A stretch of DNA of 64,000 nucleotides from CAZDBA01 sp965224765 (GCA_965224765.1 CBDDAC010000040.1:184124-248123), one strand, 5' to 3'; positions 20,601 through 29,501 are shown, numbered from the stretch's first letter. Notes: generated by a model not told the origin, from the letters alone. A program made the numbers and translations.

Positions 20601-21103
20601 TCTGAAAGAAAATGATCAGAGTCAACAGGTTTCGATCGCGAACTCTGGTTCTTCGGCGCGGTTGAACCTGCCGCCAGATCAAAACTCATTGAATCGGAAC
20701 CGGCGTCTGCTCCACTGATCATCGTTGGAAAATCGGCATCGGTTTTGTGTGACGGAACCGGATTGGTGGTCGGAGAAAGGGTTTGTTCGTTTTCTTCAAC
20801 CGAAACGAACGCCTCCGTCTGACCTGCTACAGCTGTCAGTGCGTTGGTTTCGTCTAAAGGCACGCCTTCATCTGATACCTGTAGATGCACCACCGATTCA
20901 TTTTCAAGTTGTTTTAACAGTTCAGCAAGTGCAAGTTGATCCAGGACCTTATGGGTTTTAAGAACTTCAAGGAGGCTCATCCCCAACCCCGTCGAACAAA
21001 GCGTCAGAAGTTTCGTTAGTTGCTGTCGGTCGATCAACCCGCGTTCAATTGCAGCAAGCCCCACAGCGAGGTTATTGTGGATCAGCTCAGAATTTAGATT
21101 CAT
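17633..21103 (-). CDS. Membrane Ser/Thr protein kinase with C-terminal TPR-like repeats
   Basis: 1156 residues from the ATG at 21103 (MNLNSELIHNNLAVG; GGAGA upstream). An N-terminal helical segment of about 70 residues is followed by a Thr/Ser-rich linker and a PknB-type kinase domain at about 190-470: a glycine loop of form KGGLGVVFLG, VAVKEI with the ATP lysine, ILHRDIKPSNIM catalytic loop, and DWGLAKY in place of DFG, a common planctomycete variant. A membrane span (AAAVLLLTTTIGAFVGMGLIG) follows near residue 510, then a coiled segment and TPR-like repeats to the end. This suggests a cytoplasmic kinase and an external sensor or scaffold. No sigma factor is adjacent. It starts 81 bp downstream of a PEP-CTERM gene on the same strand. 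Confidence 0.88.
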   Translation of the reverse strand: MNLNSELIHNNLAVGLAAIERGLIDRQQLTKLLTLCSTGLGMSLLEVLKTHKVLDQLALAELLKQLENESVVHLQVSDEGVPLDETNALTAVAGQTEAFVSVEENEQTLSPTTNPVPSHKTDADFPTMISGADAGSDSMSFDLAAGSTAPKNQSSRSKPVDSDHFLSETNRFEKIESHAKGGLGVVFLGRDKQLDRHVAVKEIRTNLANIKEVRERFEFEARVTGSLEHPCVVPVYAFGEHKDGSPYYAMRFIRGQSLKQAIDRLYGRAKLDNRDVDSDVDGSKPISLTGAPFRNLLTRLVGTCNGIAFAHSRGILHRDIKPSNIMLGKYGETLVVDWGLAKYIGTPEDASLTSYLHAGISGSSPSATIAGTTIGTPLFMSPEQAAGKLDELTPASDIYSLGSTLFMIVTGTYPYLGDSPREVVEKVKTGHFTPPRQIRASIPRPLAAICEKAMAFKPSDRYLTALEMASDIEKYLAGDPVTAYPEPWHVRIWRWIRNHQTAATAAAVLLLTTTIGAFVGMGLIGAEQKKTNQTLLDLRVANAETEQAFVIAEKALADEKSAAAVTKNSLSLITDDLVGQMLARNSELEETDRKLLQNILGQFENFTQGNSESPTAVALRAEGFQRIADLQRRLGDRTQSQSSYQSARELIENVLIEDPQQADYLAIKSTIDANTGILFADQGNCRDSIEHFSNAIETLHQLGQLDKVSDAIDLKLAKVLGNRANNYARLGDTQLAKTDYVSAAKLLGQPEHQFQPQWMRESARNRVSLASLLSNKMRRHADAAKEYQSAIKTYELLTSKLGDDPEIQFEQTSARSNLGVVLAKLNKNVTAESILRAAFDEAKQLAETYPGFGKFQRLFAETSTQLAKQLAVSSPEQAEEMLRDAKRMLTELADRQPSELLFKKDLAHTIGVLASLRAAHDFPEATSLFEQQLSQWQQLTELDPDEPEWEFGRIGAENNYASFLRKTGRFEGAIEHFSEILEYLDSQSKPDAELLWKVTFGIADSYGKLNDYPSALTYWSRLTANRKHRNWSVFESQRIIALLRTGQLSEGLAAAKQRLADIPIPKPIDQYDLACCYAIALEITQSKTKHGLDGPTVKSLPDKAMEMLAQSAAGGFFKQERWRHHAATDSDLDALRGLTKFREFCQLHSIKKGDDF

Positions 21104-21183
21104 GATTCTCCATGACCTGAAAATGCAGGAGGCGCGAAACGTTCCCAACAAGGATTCGGTCACTGAAGGCGAAAAGCAACGAC

Positions 21184-23634
21184 TCAAGCGAATCTTTTTC
21201 GCCGCATCAACATCGCCAATCCGATTCCGCCAAGCAAACAAACCGAACCGGGCTCAGGGACGGCGACGAAATCGAACAGGCTGGCGGAATCCGATTGATA
21301 CTCAATCGCAAATGAGCCTTCTTCGAAATAGATTCGATTTTCACCAAAACTTGACCCATTCGTTGTGCCTCGAAAGGCCCCCGTCAGACTGGAGAACCCG
21401 ATAAAAAAGTCAAACCGATCTACACTGTCCGGCATGAATCCGTTGATCAGTGAGATCTCCAGATCACCTCCAAGGATATCCATATTCGAATTGCCAAGCC
21501 CGTCAGCTATGTCATATTCGGTAACGAGCTCGCCACCAATCTCAACGCAAACGGTTGACGTTTCTGTCAGATCAATATCTCCGTCGATATCAATCGTTCC
21601 GGCAGAATTGCCAGGGTCAAGCAGCCCGTCGATGATCAGATTTCCCTTGACAAGCCCGGTGCCCTCAAGCATCCCTCCCTCAAGCACATTCACGTCCTTG
21701 AACACGCTGCCTTGGATGTCAAGTACTCCCGCCGTGTTGACTTGCAGTACACCAATGCCCAAGAGCGATGCACCTGAATCCACGCGAAGCTCGCCCGACC
21801 TGACTTCGGACAATCCAGTCACTCCAACATTGGCTCCCGCCTCAATCAAAGACTGAAGTCCCGTTTGAACGATCATGTCGCTGTTTAAAATCATTTCTCC
21901 TGCCAATACTCCGCCTTCGAGACGAATCTCCCTCAAGTGCGATCCGCCCGTCAACTGGCCGCGAACCGTTTTGTCCAAATCAACCTGGGCAGGCCCGACC
22001 TCTGTATTGAACGTGGCCCCCGATTCGATAATCATCGTTCCGGCACCTGTAATGTTTCCAGTGCCCGTCGATGAACCATTTTGGACAATGACAAGTCCAT
22101 TGAATCGATTGTCGCTCCCAATTGAGTTGATAGTTGAACCATCGAAAACGTTGACCGTGCCTCCATAATTCGTAAATTGAGTATTTAGTGTTCCACCATT
22201 GAGATTGAGCGTACCGTCAAAAGATGAGGCTTCGCCGCCACTCGTACCCGTATTAGTTGACGTACTCATGGTGCCACTGAGATTGACCGTTAAGCCAGAT
22301 CCAATCACAGCCGATTGAAATGACGTCGCTACTCCAGATTGGATATCGAATGAACCCGACCCAGAAAAATCACCACCGACAGATGCAGAATTATCTCCCT
22401 GGGCAATATTTACATTCCCGTTGACCGTTAGCTGGCTTCGCGGCAATGCGTTAGTACCAAATGTCGTGGCAGTCCCAAACTTCACACCAAAACTCGGGTG
22501 CGCTACGATCTCCACATCGCCATCAAAGGTAAGATTTCCGTACACGACCCCGCCAATGAGTTGAGTATTGCCGGCGATACTTCCGCTTCCGACCAGCCGT
22601 GTACCTTGATTTGACGACGCGGGCTGTTGCCCATTCATGATGATGGTTTGACCAGATCCAATCGCTGAGTTGATGCTCAAAGTACTTAGGCTTGCCAACT
22701 GAATATTTCCGGTTCCGCCATAGGTCGTGGAGGCAATCGAAAGCGAAGCCCCATTGGTCTCCAGGAGTGTATTGCCATTGACAATTAGGTTGTCGCCTTC
22801 AATCGAAGGCGAATTATTTGAATCAGAGGTCGCAATGACGCTCAAGTCCCCCATGATGGTCATCGTGCCAGTTGCATTGATCGTCAGGTCATTGGCGTTG
22901 AACAATCGCTTTAGTTCAACATTTCGATTGATCGTTCCATTTCCAGAGAGCGTTCCTGCCACTTCTACAGCATCACCGCCAGACATGGTTCCGTTGAATC
23001 GGGTCACATTGAGGCTTGCGATCAGAGCCCCCGTATTCGTGTAATTCCCATTGAGAGTGAGTCCACCGCTCGCGGTCAAAGTTTGATTTCCAGTGACATC
23101 GCCATTGTGAATCAAAGTTGCTGTGCCGCTTGTCAGCGAGACGGAGGTTGGGAGTGCCAATAACCAGTCGTTGTCAACGGACGCCTGTTGATTGCCAGAC
23201 AAGAAAATACTAGAGGCCGAACCCGAAAAACGCATCGTATTTCCGGAAATACTAAAACCACCATTGGAAGTGTCGATGGCCAGTCGGTTCAGGGTAAACG
23301 GATCTGCGATATCTAGGTTGGACGAGTTCTGATTGGACGGATTGTCAAAAGTGACTTGTGTGTTTTGATTTGATACGGGCACCGCGCCCCCGGCCCAATT
23401 CGCCGAATTCGACCAATCATTGCCGGCTCCCAAACCAGACCAAGTCTGCCCCTGAACCCACTGGGGAAAGAAAGCGAATACAAGCAAAAACCCGGCAATT
23501 CGGAAATGTTGGATATTGAAATAACGGAAATGGAGCTGTTGAAGATATTTGAACACGGTTGCTCGGAGGAAAGAAAAGAAGCAGTTACCTATCGCGAAAA
23601 TGATCCCACATCTTGGCTCAAAACTAAGAACCAA
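21184..23634 (-). CDS. Beta-strand-repeat PEP-CTERM surface protein
   Basis: Up to 816 residues. After a hydrophobic signal segment (FLLVFAFFPQWVQGQ) comes TWSGLGAGNDWSNSANWAGG, the usual opening of autotransporter-like/PEP-CTERM beta-repeat proteins, then some 600 residues of Gly/Asn/Thr/Ser-rich short repeats forming a likely beta-helix. The C-terminal part resembles an autotransporter passenger end (LEGTGLVKGNLIIDGLLDPGNSAG), and the tail is AVPEPGSVCLLGGIGLAMLMRRKRFA: PEP motif, span and basic end. An outer-surface structural or adhesive role is inferred. The start is uncertain; the ATG at 23634 leaves an unusually long pre-signal stretch. Confidence 0.8.
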   Translation of the reverse strand: MVLSFEPRCGIIFAIGNCFFSFLRATVFKYLQQLHFRYFNIQHFRIAGFLLVFAFFPQWVQGQTWSGLGAGNDWSNSANWAGGAVPVSNQNTQVTFDNPSNQNSSNLDIADPFTLNRLAIDTSNGGFSISGNTMRFSGSASSIFLSGNQQASVDNDWLLALPTSVSLTSGTATLIHNGDVTGNQTLTASGGLTLNGNYTNTGALIASLNVTRFNGTMSGGDAVEVAGTLSGNGTINRNVELKRLFNANDLTINATGTMTIMGDLSVIATSDSNNSPSIEGDNLIVNGNTLLETNGASLSIASTTYGGTGNIQLASLSTLSINSAIGSGQTIIMNGQQPASSNQGTRLVGSGSIAGNTQLIGGVVYGNLTFDGDVEIVAHPSFGVKFGTATTFGTNALPRSQLTVNGNVNIAQGDNSASVGGDFSGSGSFDIQSGVATSFQSAVIGSGLTVNLSGTMSTSTNTGTSGGEASSFDGTLNLNGGTLNTQFTNYGGTVNVFDGSTINSIGSDNRFNGLVIVQNGSSTGTGNITGAGTMIIESGATFNTEVGPAQVDLDKTVRGQLTGGSHLREIRLEGGVLAGEMILNSDMIVQTGLQSLIEAGANVGVTGLSEVRSGELRVDSGASLLGIGVLQVNTAGVLDIQGSVFKDVNVLEGGMLEGTGLVKGNLIIDGLLDPGNSAGTIDIDGDIDLTETSTVCVEIGGELVTEYDIADGLGNSNMDILGGDLEISLINGFMPDSVDRFDFFIGFSSLTGAFRGTTNGSSFGENRIYFEEGSFAIEYQSDSASLFDFVAVPEPGSVCLLGGIGLAMLMRRKRFA

Positions 23635-23845
23635 GCCGTCGTGGGCTATTCGCTCTATCTATGTCAAGATTCCCCCATGACACCCGACATTTTTTTTGAA
23701 TTTTTCCATATGCCTAACGGTGCTTTTTCGTTGATCCAAGACAAAAACCTCGATGCTCTGTCACGGCTTCTAGGGCATTTATCGTAGGTTTTTCTCCATT
23801 GAACCAAAAACGAAGTTCAATTGCACCAAGGAACACGATCCACAC

Positions 23846-23943
23846 AGGGCTTCTCAGTTTCTTAACGTGGGGCATGCATCTTGCCTGCCATTGCGTGAAT
23901 CCCCAGCTGGAAGCTTGCGCCACTTAAACAATTGAGAAGCCCT
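23846..23943. repeat. Palindromic repeat family 2, copy 1
   Basis: A 98-bp element with terminal inverted repeats AGGGCTTCTCA / TGAGAAGCCCT, followed inward by GTTTCTTAACGTGG and CCACTTAAACAA. It matches copies at 36694-36803 and 58444-58542. It lies between the 3' end of a kinase gene and the start of a PEP-CTERM gene. Confidence 0.85.
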
Positions 23944-23995
23944 GACGATCCACAAATCAATAACCAAAAAAACACGATTCGGCTGCACCATTAGT

Positions 23996-26900
23996 CTAAC
24001 GCCACGAAGGGTTTTCTTTCATCTTCAGGTTGAACGCGTCGAGTTTTTGTTGCCAGTCAGCGGCCAACGCTTCGTCGCCTGTTGCGATATAGAACTCAAC
24101 GATGCGATCCAACGAGTATCCGAATTTGGCTTTCATGTTGTCCGGCATGTCATCGAAAGTTGCCTTGAGACCTTCGTGGCCGGAGAAGAGCCATTCCTTG
24201 GCCTCATCAAATTTCTTGGTCTTTACTAAGCATTCGCCAAATTGCGATTGGCGATCGAACGTTTCCCATTGATCTGGTTTTAGACGATTCATGATCTCCA
24301 GCGACTCCTGGAGAATCGGTTCCGCATCCTCCCACGCTCCAATCCTCCTCAAGCTACTCCAGGCGAACACTAAGTCATTACTCTGATCAAAACTTCCTTT
24401 TTCGAACCGTTTGCTTGAGAGTTCGTACTGTTCCAAGGCGAGCTTTTTAATGCGTTCGGTCTTTTTGGCTTTGATGCAAGCCTCAAGAAACTCGGTACGA
24501 AAAAAATCATAGTTCGCGTCGCGGCGGCCACGGACATAAACGTCTTCCAGAATTCTGTATGCTTCCTCGAATTCTCCCTTACGTCGCAAGTTCACCCCAA
24601 TGCCGGACTGAACGGTCAAGGTGGCGGTATCGTCGGGTCCCAGAATTCTTGCCAAGCCAATCCAAGCTTCTCGGTGACGCTCAATCGCCTTGTCATATTG
24701 TTTCAAGTGGAAATGCCCCACACCCAGATGGGCGATGACTCCAATGGTCTGCGGATGCTCTTTTCCCAAAACCCGCCGGTGAACCTCGAGAGCCTTTTCA
24801 AAAAATGGGACGCCGATACTCCAATCCCGCCAATACGTGAGATAGACTCCAAGCTGATTGTTGACTTCCAGTGTGACAGGGTGCTCGCTACCGTAGACAT
24901 GTGTCGCCAGTTCTAGTGCCCCTCGCAGCTGTTTTTCTTCTTCTCCGGTCAACGACACATTGGGCTGATTTTTGATAAGATCGGTCAGCTTGTATTCAAG
25001 GGGGATCCTAGTCTTCGCGGCCTTGTCGAGCGCAGCGGCGAAATGAACCTTGAAAGGTACCAGACTTTTCTGGACAACGGCGTCTGATTCGTCAACCGAT
25101 TCAAGCGTTTCGTACATCAGCTTGATTGCTTCTGAGAGTTTTCCCGACTCGGCGAGGGTCGTTGCAAACTCATCGATCGCCTTGATCCTCGACGGAAAAT
25201 CAATATCCGGATTCTCCTTGAGCCAATCAACGGCTGAACGTAAGTGCACTTCAGCGGGTTCGGTTTGTCCTGTTAGGCGGATCGCGGTTCCGAGGTCAAT
25301 CTTCGCGGAATAGAGAAACGGGTCATTGCTATCGAGCAATCGGTCGCAAGCTTTCACTACACGTTCAAGTTTTTCGATTGCCGATTTGAATTTGCCTTTT
25401 CCTGAGTCTGTCGCGGCCAAATCAAGCAGGCAGCTCCAGTATCGAATGTCTTGTTCGCCAACTTCGTTTGCCCAAATTTTCAACGATACTTCCAAAGTAG
25501 TTTTGGCAAGGTCAAACGCGCCTTGGTTAGTCAATGCACGACCCAAAGAATTCAAGAGCCGAGCTCGAATGACCGGCTGGTCCTTAAACTGGGTTTGGAT
25601 CGTTGCGGTCGCGGGTTGGTAGTAAACACGCTCAAGCGAATCGATTGCGAGATCGGTAAAATTCGTACTGGAAAGCAGTTCGCTCAGTTTTTCAACGCTT
25701 TCATCGTTGGGCTTCAACCTGGAGCCAATGCCCTTGTCGGGCCTGTCGGGTGTCTCCGACTTCTTTTCGTTCTTGTTCGTTTTGTCGCTTTCTTCGTGGG
25801 CAACTTTCGCATTTTCCAGCAGTTTTTGGCGAATTTTGATGCCCATCAGGATGGGGTCGATCTGTTGAATCTGCTTCGCCTGAAAAGTAGAGACGTTTTC
25901 GAGTTCCGACGCCCGTTGTTGGGTCTCGGACTGAGCGAGTTTCAGGTTTTCAAGAGCTGTCGATTTTTCATTTGCTTCAAGGTTCGCTCGGACCTGTTCC
26001 GACCACGCCCAGTTCAATGCCACCCCTGTTGCGATCAGCCCTGCCGTCAAAGCGATCAGCACCGCGGCAACCGAAGCGACCAGTCCCCTGTTCTTTTGAA
26101 TGAACTTTCTCGCTCGGTAACGGCGGCTTGGCGGGGCGGCGTCAATGGGTTCACCGTTCATGTAGCGTTGCAAGTCGTCGCCAAGTTGTGCGGCCGAATC
26201 GTATCGTCGGGATGGATCTTTCTCTAAGCACTTCATGACGATCCACTCGAGTTCCAACGAGCCGAGTTTTGGAAATCCCTGGTCGTTGGGCGTCCGCAAT
26301 GTTGGACGAACAGGGTTGGTTTCGCGGATGGTTTTGACGGCATCCTCGAGATCCAGTTCGCCCAAACACTGCTCTTCAAAAGGTCGATGGTCGGTTAGTA
26401 AGTGATAAAGGACCGCACCGAGAGAAAAAACGTCGGTGCGAGTATCCACGCCTGAAAGGCGAGAATTCCCATCTAATCTGGTCTGCTCGGGACTCATGTA
26501 GTCAGGCGTCCCTAGCACTTGTCCAGCAATGGTGCGCAAGGAACCCCCCGTGATCGCATTGCCGTCCTCGGTCGATTTGGCGAGTCCAAAGTCAATCACT
26601 TTGGCTCGAGCTGTCTCCCCGTCGCGGGCCACAACGATGTTTGAGGGCTTAATATCACGGTGAATAACTCCCTTTTGGTGAGCGTGATGGATGGCGCGGC
26701 AAACAGGAAGAAATAAATCAACCCGCTGGCGACAATTCAACCGCATCTGCTTGGCGTGTTCGATCAGCGTCACCCCGTCGACCAATTCCATGACAAAGAA
26801 CGGATGGCCGTCTTCGGTTGCTTGGACATCGTAGACCTGAGCAATATGGGGGTGCTTGAGCACCGCCATGGCTTGTTGTTCGATTTGGAATCTCCGCAAC

Positions 26901-27406
26901 AGCCGTGGAGAAATGGCCAACAGTTGGAGAAATTTCAACGCCACCTTTCTCTTTACCGGGGCCGTTTGGCGAGCCTCCCAAACGATCCCCATCCCGCCGG
27001 TACCTAGATGCTTGGTTAGCTCGAACGATCCGATCGTCTGCCCGGCCTGCAAGTCAATTTGCTGTTCCATCAGCACCGACTCAATCGCCCGGTCTCCGCT
27101 TACGAAATCATCTGGGCGAGTGCGGTGAAGCTCATCTGCAACGCGCCCTTTATAGTCGGGAAATTTCTCGTTAAGAATTTTGATGCCGCTCTGTTTATCG
27201 AGAGTCAGCATCGCACACAACAGCTCAACGGTCAGATTCTTTCGGAGCGAATCGACCTCGTTGGCTGTTTGCGACAGATTCGCCTTGGAAATAACGTCTT
27301 CAACAATCTCTTCGATCTCTAGAAAGACACCCGTTTCACGAAAGCTCGATTCCAGTTTGTCACAAGCCGAATCAATCAGTAAGTCTTGCTGAAATCCGTC
27401 GCTCAT
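23996..27406 (-). CDS. Membrane Ser/Thr protein kinase with TPR repeats
   Basis: A 1136-residue protein. Residues about 1-130 are helical, then a kinase domain at about 135-420: GTGGMGIVWEAR glycine loop, VALKFL ATP lysine, VIHRDIKPSNIVVARDG catalytic loop, DFGLAKS, and a SPEQ activation segment. One membrane span (VAAVLIALTAGLIATGVAL) near residue 445 precedes a coiled coil and tetratricopeptide repeats with the kinesin-light-chain-like form (LEVHRRVLGKEHPQT, ERHREAWIGLARILG). Its ATG lies one base after the stop of the ECF sigma gene (TAAAATG), and GGAG precedes it, so the pair is one operon. By analogy with planctomycete sigma-kinase pairs it may control the sigma factor. Confidence 0.9.
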   Translation of the reverse strand: MSDGFQQDLLIDSACDKLESSFRETGVFLEIEEIVEDVISKANLSQTANEVDSLRKNLTVELLCAMLTLDKQSGIKILNEKFPDYKGRVADELHRTRPDDFVSGDRAIESVLMEQQIDLQAGQTIGSFELTKHLGTGGMGIVWEARQTAPVKRKVALKFLQLLAISPRLLRRFQIEQQAMAVLKHPHIAQVYDVQATEDGHPFFVMELVDGVTLIEHAKQMRLNCRQRVDLFLPVCRAIHHAHQKGVIHRDIKPSNIVVARDGETARAKVIDFGLAKSTEDGNAITGGSLRTIAGQVLGTPDYMSPEQTRLDGNSRLSGVDTRTDVFSLGAVLYHLLTDHRPFEEQCLGELDLEDAVKTIRETNPVRPTLRTPNDQGFPKLGSLELEWIVMKCLEKDPSRRYDSAAQLGDDLQRYMNGEPIDAAPPSRRYRARKFIQKNRGLVASVAAVLIALTAGLIATGVALNWAWSEQVRANLEANEKSTALENLKLAQSETQQRASELENVSTFQAKQIQQIDPILMGIKIRQKLLENAKVAHEESDKTNKNEKKSETPDRPDKGIGSRLKPNDESVEKLSELLSSTNFTDLAIDSLERVYYQPATATIQTQFKDQPVIRARLLNSLGRALTNQGAFDLAKTTLEVSLKIWANEVGEQDIRYWSCLLDLAATDSGKGKFKSAIEKLERVVKACDRLLDSNDPFLYSAKIDLGTAIRLTGQTEPAEVHLRSAVDWLKENPDIDFPSRIKAIDEFATTLAESGKLSEAIKLMYETLESVDESDAVVQKSLVPFKVHFAAALDKAAKTRIPLEYKLTDLIKNQPNVSLTGEEEKQLRGALELATHVYGSEHPVTLEVNNQLGVYLTYWRDWSIGVPFFEKALEVHRRVLGKEHPQTIGVIAHLGVGHFHLKQYDKAIERHREAWIGLARILGPDDTATLTVQSGIGVNLRRKGEFEEAYRILEDVYVRGRRDANYDFFRTEFLEACIKAKKTERIKKLALEQYELSSKRFEKGSFDQSNDLVFAWSSLRRIGAWEDAEPILQESLEIMNRLKPDQWETFDRQSQFGECLVKTKKFDEAKEWLFSGHEGLKATFDDMPDNMKAKFGYSLDRIVEFYIATGDEALAADWQQKLDAFNLKMKENPSWR

Positions 27407-27407
27407 T

Positions 27408-28025
27408 TTATTCTCCAGATAGCGCTGACCAAATGCTTCGGATCAAGTTCAGTTTTCGTTCAACGGTTCGTTCAGTCTTTCCCAGCTTTTCTGCGATTTC
27501 CTCGTTACTGTACCCTGCCATTCGCCAGACTGCAACATTTCGAAGTTCATCATTAGGCAAGCTACGCAACAACCGCTGACTCAACTCCTCAAGTTCGACA
27601 AAAACTTCAGGCGGAGGATCACGTTGCACGTAATCTTGAACATTACCAATTCCATGCTCGCCAAATGCCGAGCTGCCACCAACTTTCCCACCGCCCCGTT
27701 TCTGGGACTGAAGTTTCGCTTGCTCAGAGATCGCATTTCGTGCCGCAATCAAAGTGAGCATTTGCCAGAGTTCATCCCGGTTGCGTACTTTTTCAAATCG
27801 GTTCTCACGAATGCCCTTGAAGAGTGCCAAGAACGCATTAGACGCGATTTCGTCCGGTGCGATGAGTCGTTGATGCCGATCATAAATCTTCGACTTCGCG
27901 TACCGGCAAAGTCGTTCAAAAAAACGATGCCAAATGATATCGGCAGCGTCGTTGTTCTGTTTACCAATCGCAACAATCGCTTCGGTAATTGATCCAGGCG
28001 GGGAGGACAATGGCGGAAAATCCAA
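27408..28025 (-). CDS. ECF-type RNA polymerase sigma factor
   Basis: A 205-residue sigma70-like protein. Region 2 is at about residues 30-100 (ERLCRYAKSKIYDRH, LWQMLTLIAARNAI) and region 4 at about 145-200 (LRNVAVWRMAGYSNEEIAEKLGKTERTVERKLNLIRSIW), with a helix-turn-helix. There is no anti-sigma gene; instead a TPR Ser/Thr kinase follows with one base between the stop and its ATG. This matches the planctomycete groups of ECF sigma factors linked to Ser/Thr kinases. The target promoter is unknown. Confidence 0.88.
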   Translation of the reverse strand: MDFPPLSSPPGSITEAIVAIGKQNNDAADIIWHRFFERLCRYAKSKIYDRHQRLIAPDEIASNAFLALFKGIRENRFEKVRNRDELWQMLTLIAARNAISEQAKLQSQKRGGGKVGGSSAFGEHGIGNVQDYVQRDPPPEVFVELEELSQRLLRSLPNDELRNVAVWRMAGYSNEEIAEKLGKTERTVERKLNLIRSIWSALSGE

Positions 28026-28207
28026 ACTGAGAATTAGGGGAGTACATGACGAGCGAACCCATTAGGGTCTTTCAATCCTGACAATGTAGAGGAATGATAA
28101 GCGGTTTCATAGCATTTCTTGGTTTTAACTAGAAATCGTGTCGGGCAAAGAAAGTGGTTGCGGACTTACCCTCCAATACACATCGCCTTTCGCAGAGGAG
28201 CCCAGCC

Positions 28208-28807
28208 TTGATCAAAACGGTTTTACTATCATTGTTCTTCGTTTTTGTGTTGAGTGCTTACGTCAATGCGGACATTGTCTACAGCCTTGTGGATCATGGC
28301 TTGGCTAATCATACAATGTCAGGCACAGTCACCGTTTCCGATTCGGCAGCGACGGATGGTGCCCTGGATCTTTCAGAGGTGATTCGCTGGCAGGTGAGCG
28401 TAGAAGGCACGGATGTCAATTTTTCCATCTCCGACTCTTCGCCTAGTGCATCCATAAACTTGAGTGGCGTATTGATAACCTCCGCTACAATTGAGATTCC
28501 AACCGCCGCAAATGGAGAACCAAATTTTTTCTTTTACGATGCTGGACAATCGGAATATCATGATGGAAATTTCAGGTCGGATCCGGTCGTTAATAACGCT
28601 GAGATCATTTACAGGAATTCAGTAGATTTAGCATTTGATTTTTCAAGTCCTAATGCCAATCGTGTTCATGGACGCTTGCAGGTAGCAGTGCCCGAACCAA
28701 ATGGATTGATTAGTATGTTCTTGGTCGGAGTGGTCTTTGGTTGCAAGAGACACCGAACGAACTGCCCAGCTTTAAGCGTGGCCCGCGATCCAACCCGCGA
28801 CGATTGA
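28208..28807 (+). CDS. Small PEP-CTERM protein whose tail runs into a methyltransferase remnant
   Basis: I prefer the TTG start at 28208 (LIKTVLLSLFFVFVLSAYVNA signal peptide) because GAGGAG lies about 8 bases upstream; an ATG at 28154 adds 18 residues in frame. The mature region is short and beta-rich without known motifs. The sorting tail is AVPEPNGLISMFLVGVVFGCKRHR, which is complete. The residues after it (TNCPALSVARDPTRDD) are read from DNA that in another frame belongs to a Dcm remnant, so the native stop was lost at a junction near 28745-28760. Confidence 0.75.
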   Translation: MIKTVLLSLFFVFVLSAYVNADIVYSLVDHGLANHTMSGTVTVSDSAATDGALDLSEVIRWQVSVEGTDVNFSISDSSPSASINLSGVLITSATIEIPTAANGEPNFFFYDAGQSEYHDGNFRSDPVVNNAEIIYRNSVDLAFDFSSPNANRVHGRLQVAVPEPNGLISMFLVGVVFGCKRHRTNCPALSVARDPTRDD

Positions 28808-29022
28808 CGCCACGTGAATGTGCCCGACTGATGGGCTTTCCTGATTCATACAAGATCACCGTTTCAGACACCCAGGCTTACCGCCAGTTTGGAAACAGCG
28901 TTGTTGTTCCAGTGATCGAAGCAGTTGCCAAAGCGGTCGAGCCGCATTTACTTCAGGTACTCGCAGAAGGTAGCAAGGGGAAACGCCCGGCACGCAAGCG
29001 GCGGCAAAAGAAATTCATTTAG
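28741..29022 (+). pseudogene. C-terminal remnant of a DNA (cytosine-5) methyltransferase
   Basis: About 90 residues with the C5-methyltransferase ending: RRLTPRECARLMGFPDSYKI (motif IX region) and QAYRQFGNSVVVPVIEAVAK (motif X), then a basic tail RPARKRRQKKF. The catalytic PC motif IV and the SAM-binding motif I are absent, so this fragment cannot methylate. The upstream part is replaced by the end of a PEP-CTERM gene. The order Dcm, Vsr, EcoRII-like fragments suggests one old CCWGG-type restriction-modification locus (inference from family pairing). Confidence 0.8.
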
Positions 29023-29033
29023 GATTGGCCAAG

Positions 29034-29110
29034 ATGGTCGATGTCTTTGATTCGCAAACTCGTAGCCGCCTGATGTCGGGAATTAGGACAAAGAATACCA
29101 AACCCGAAAC
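29034..29110 (+). pseudogene. N-terminal remnant of a Vsr (very-short-patch repair) endonuclease
   Basis: The ATG at 29034, twelve bases after the methyltransferase stop, opens MVDVFDSQTRSRLMSGIRTK followed by NTKPE. This is the standard start of Vsr mismatch endonucleases encoded next to dcm. After Pro-Glu the reading no longer resembles Vsr; the catalytic domain is missing. The frame goes on into the EcoRII-like remnant. Confidence 0.75.
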
Positions 29111-29147
29111 GGTGGCTCAGTTGGAATCGCTCGCCATGAACGTTCTT

Positions 29148-29482
29148 TCGTTCAGGTTCGACTCCATCAAGGCTTCGATGACGTTGATGAGTTCCTTTCA
29201 TTTTCACTTAGCGTTCAGAATCGCCGTAAGTCACGAATGGGTTACGCTTTTGAAAACCACTTGATGCCAATTTTCGAATCGCGAAACCTGCAATTCGAAC
29301 GCGGTTGCCGGACGGAGAACCATTCGAAGCCCGATTTTCTGTTTCCCAGTTGCGATGCCTATCACACGCCTGGGTTTCCATCGGAATGGTTGACGATGCT
29401 AGGAGCCAAGTCGACCTGCAAAGAACGTTGGCGACAGGTTTTGGCTGAAGCCGCCCGCATTGAACACAGGCACTTGAGATGA
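29148..29482 (+). pseudogene. Remnant of an EcoRII-type restriction endonuclease catalytic domain
   Basis: In this frame the reading is VRLHQGFDDVDEFLSFSLS, NRRKSRMGYAFENHL, SKPDFLFPS and LTMLGAKSTCKERWRQVLAE, ending at a stop at 29480-29482. The KPD...GAKSTCKERWRQ block is the PD-(D/E)xK-like active site of the EcoRII C-terminal family. There is no N-terminal effector domain, and the region after AARIEHRHL, usually another 50-100 residues, is cut off. There is no start codon with a ribosome site. It ends about 20 bp before the convergent galactose-oxidase gene stop. Confidence 0.8.
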
Positions 29483-29501
29483 TCAGAAGGGACATGAGAT
29501 C

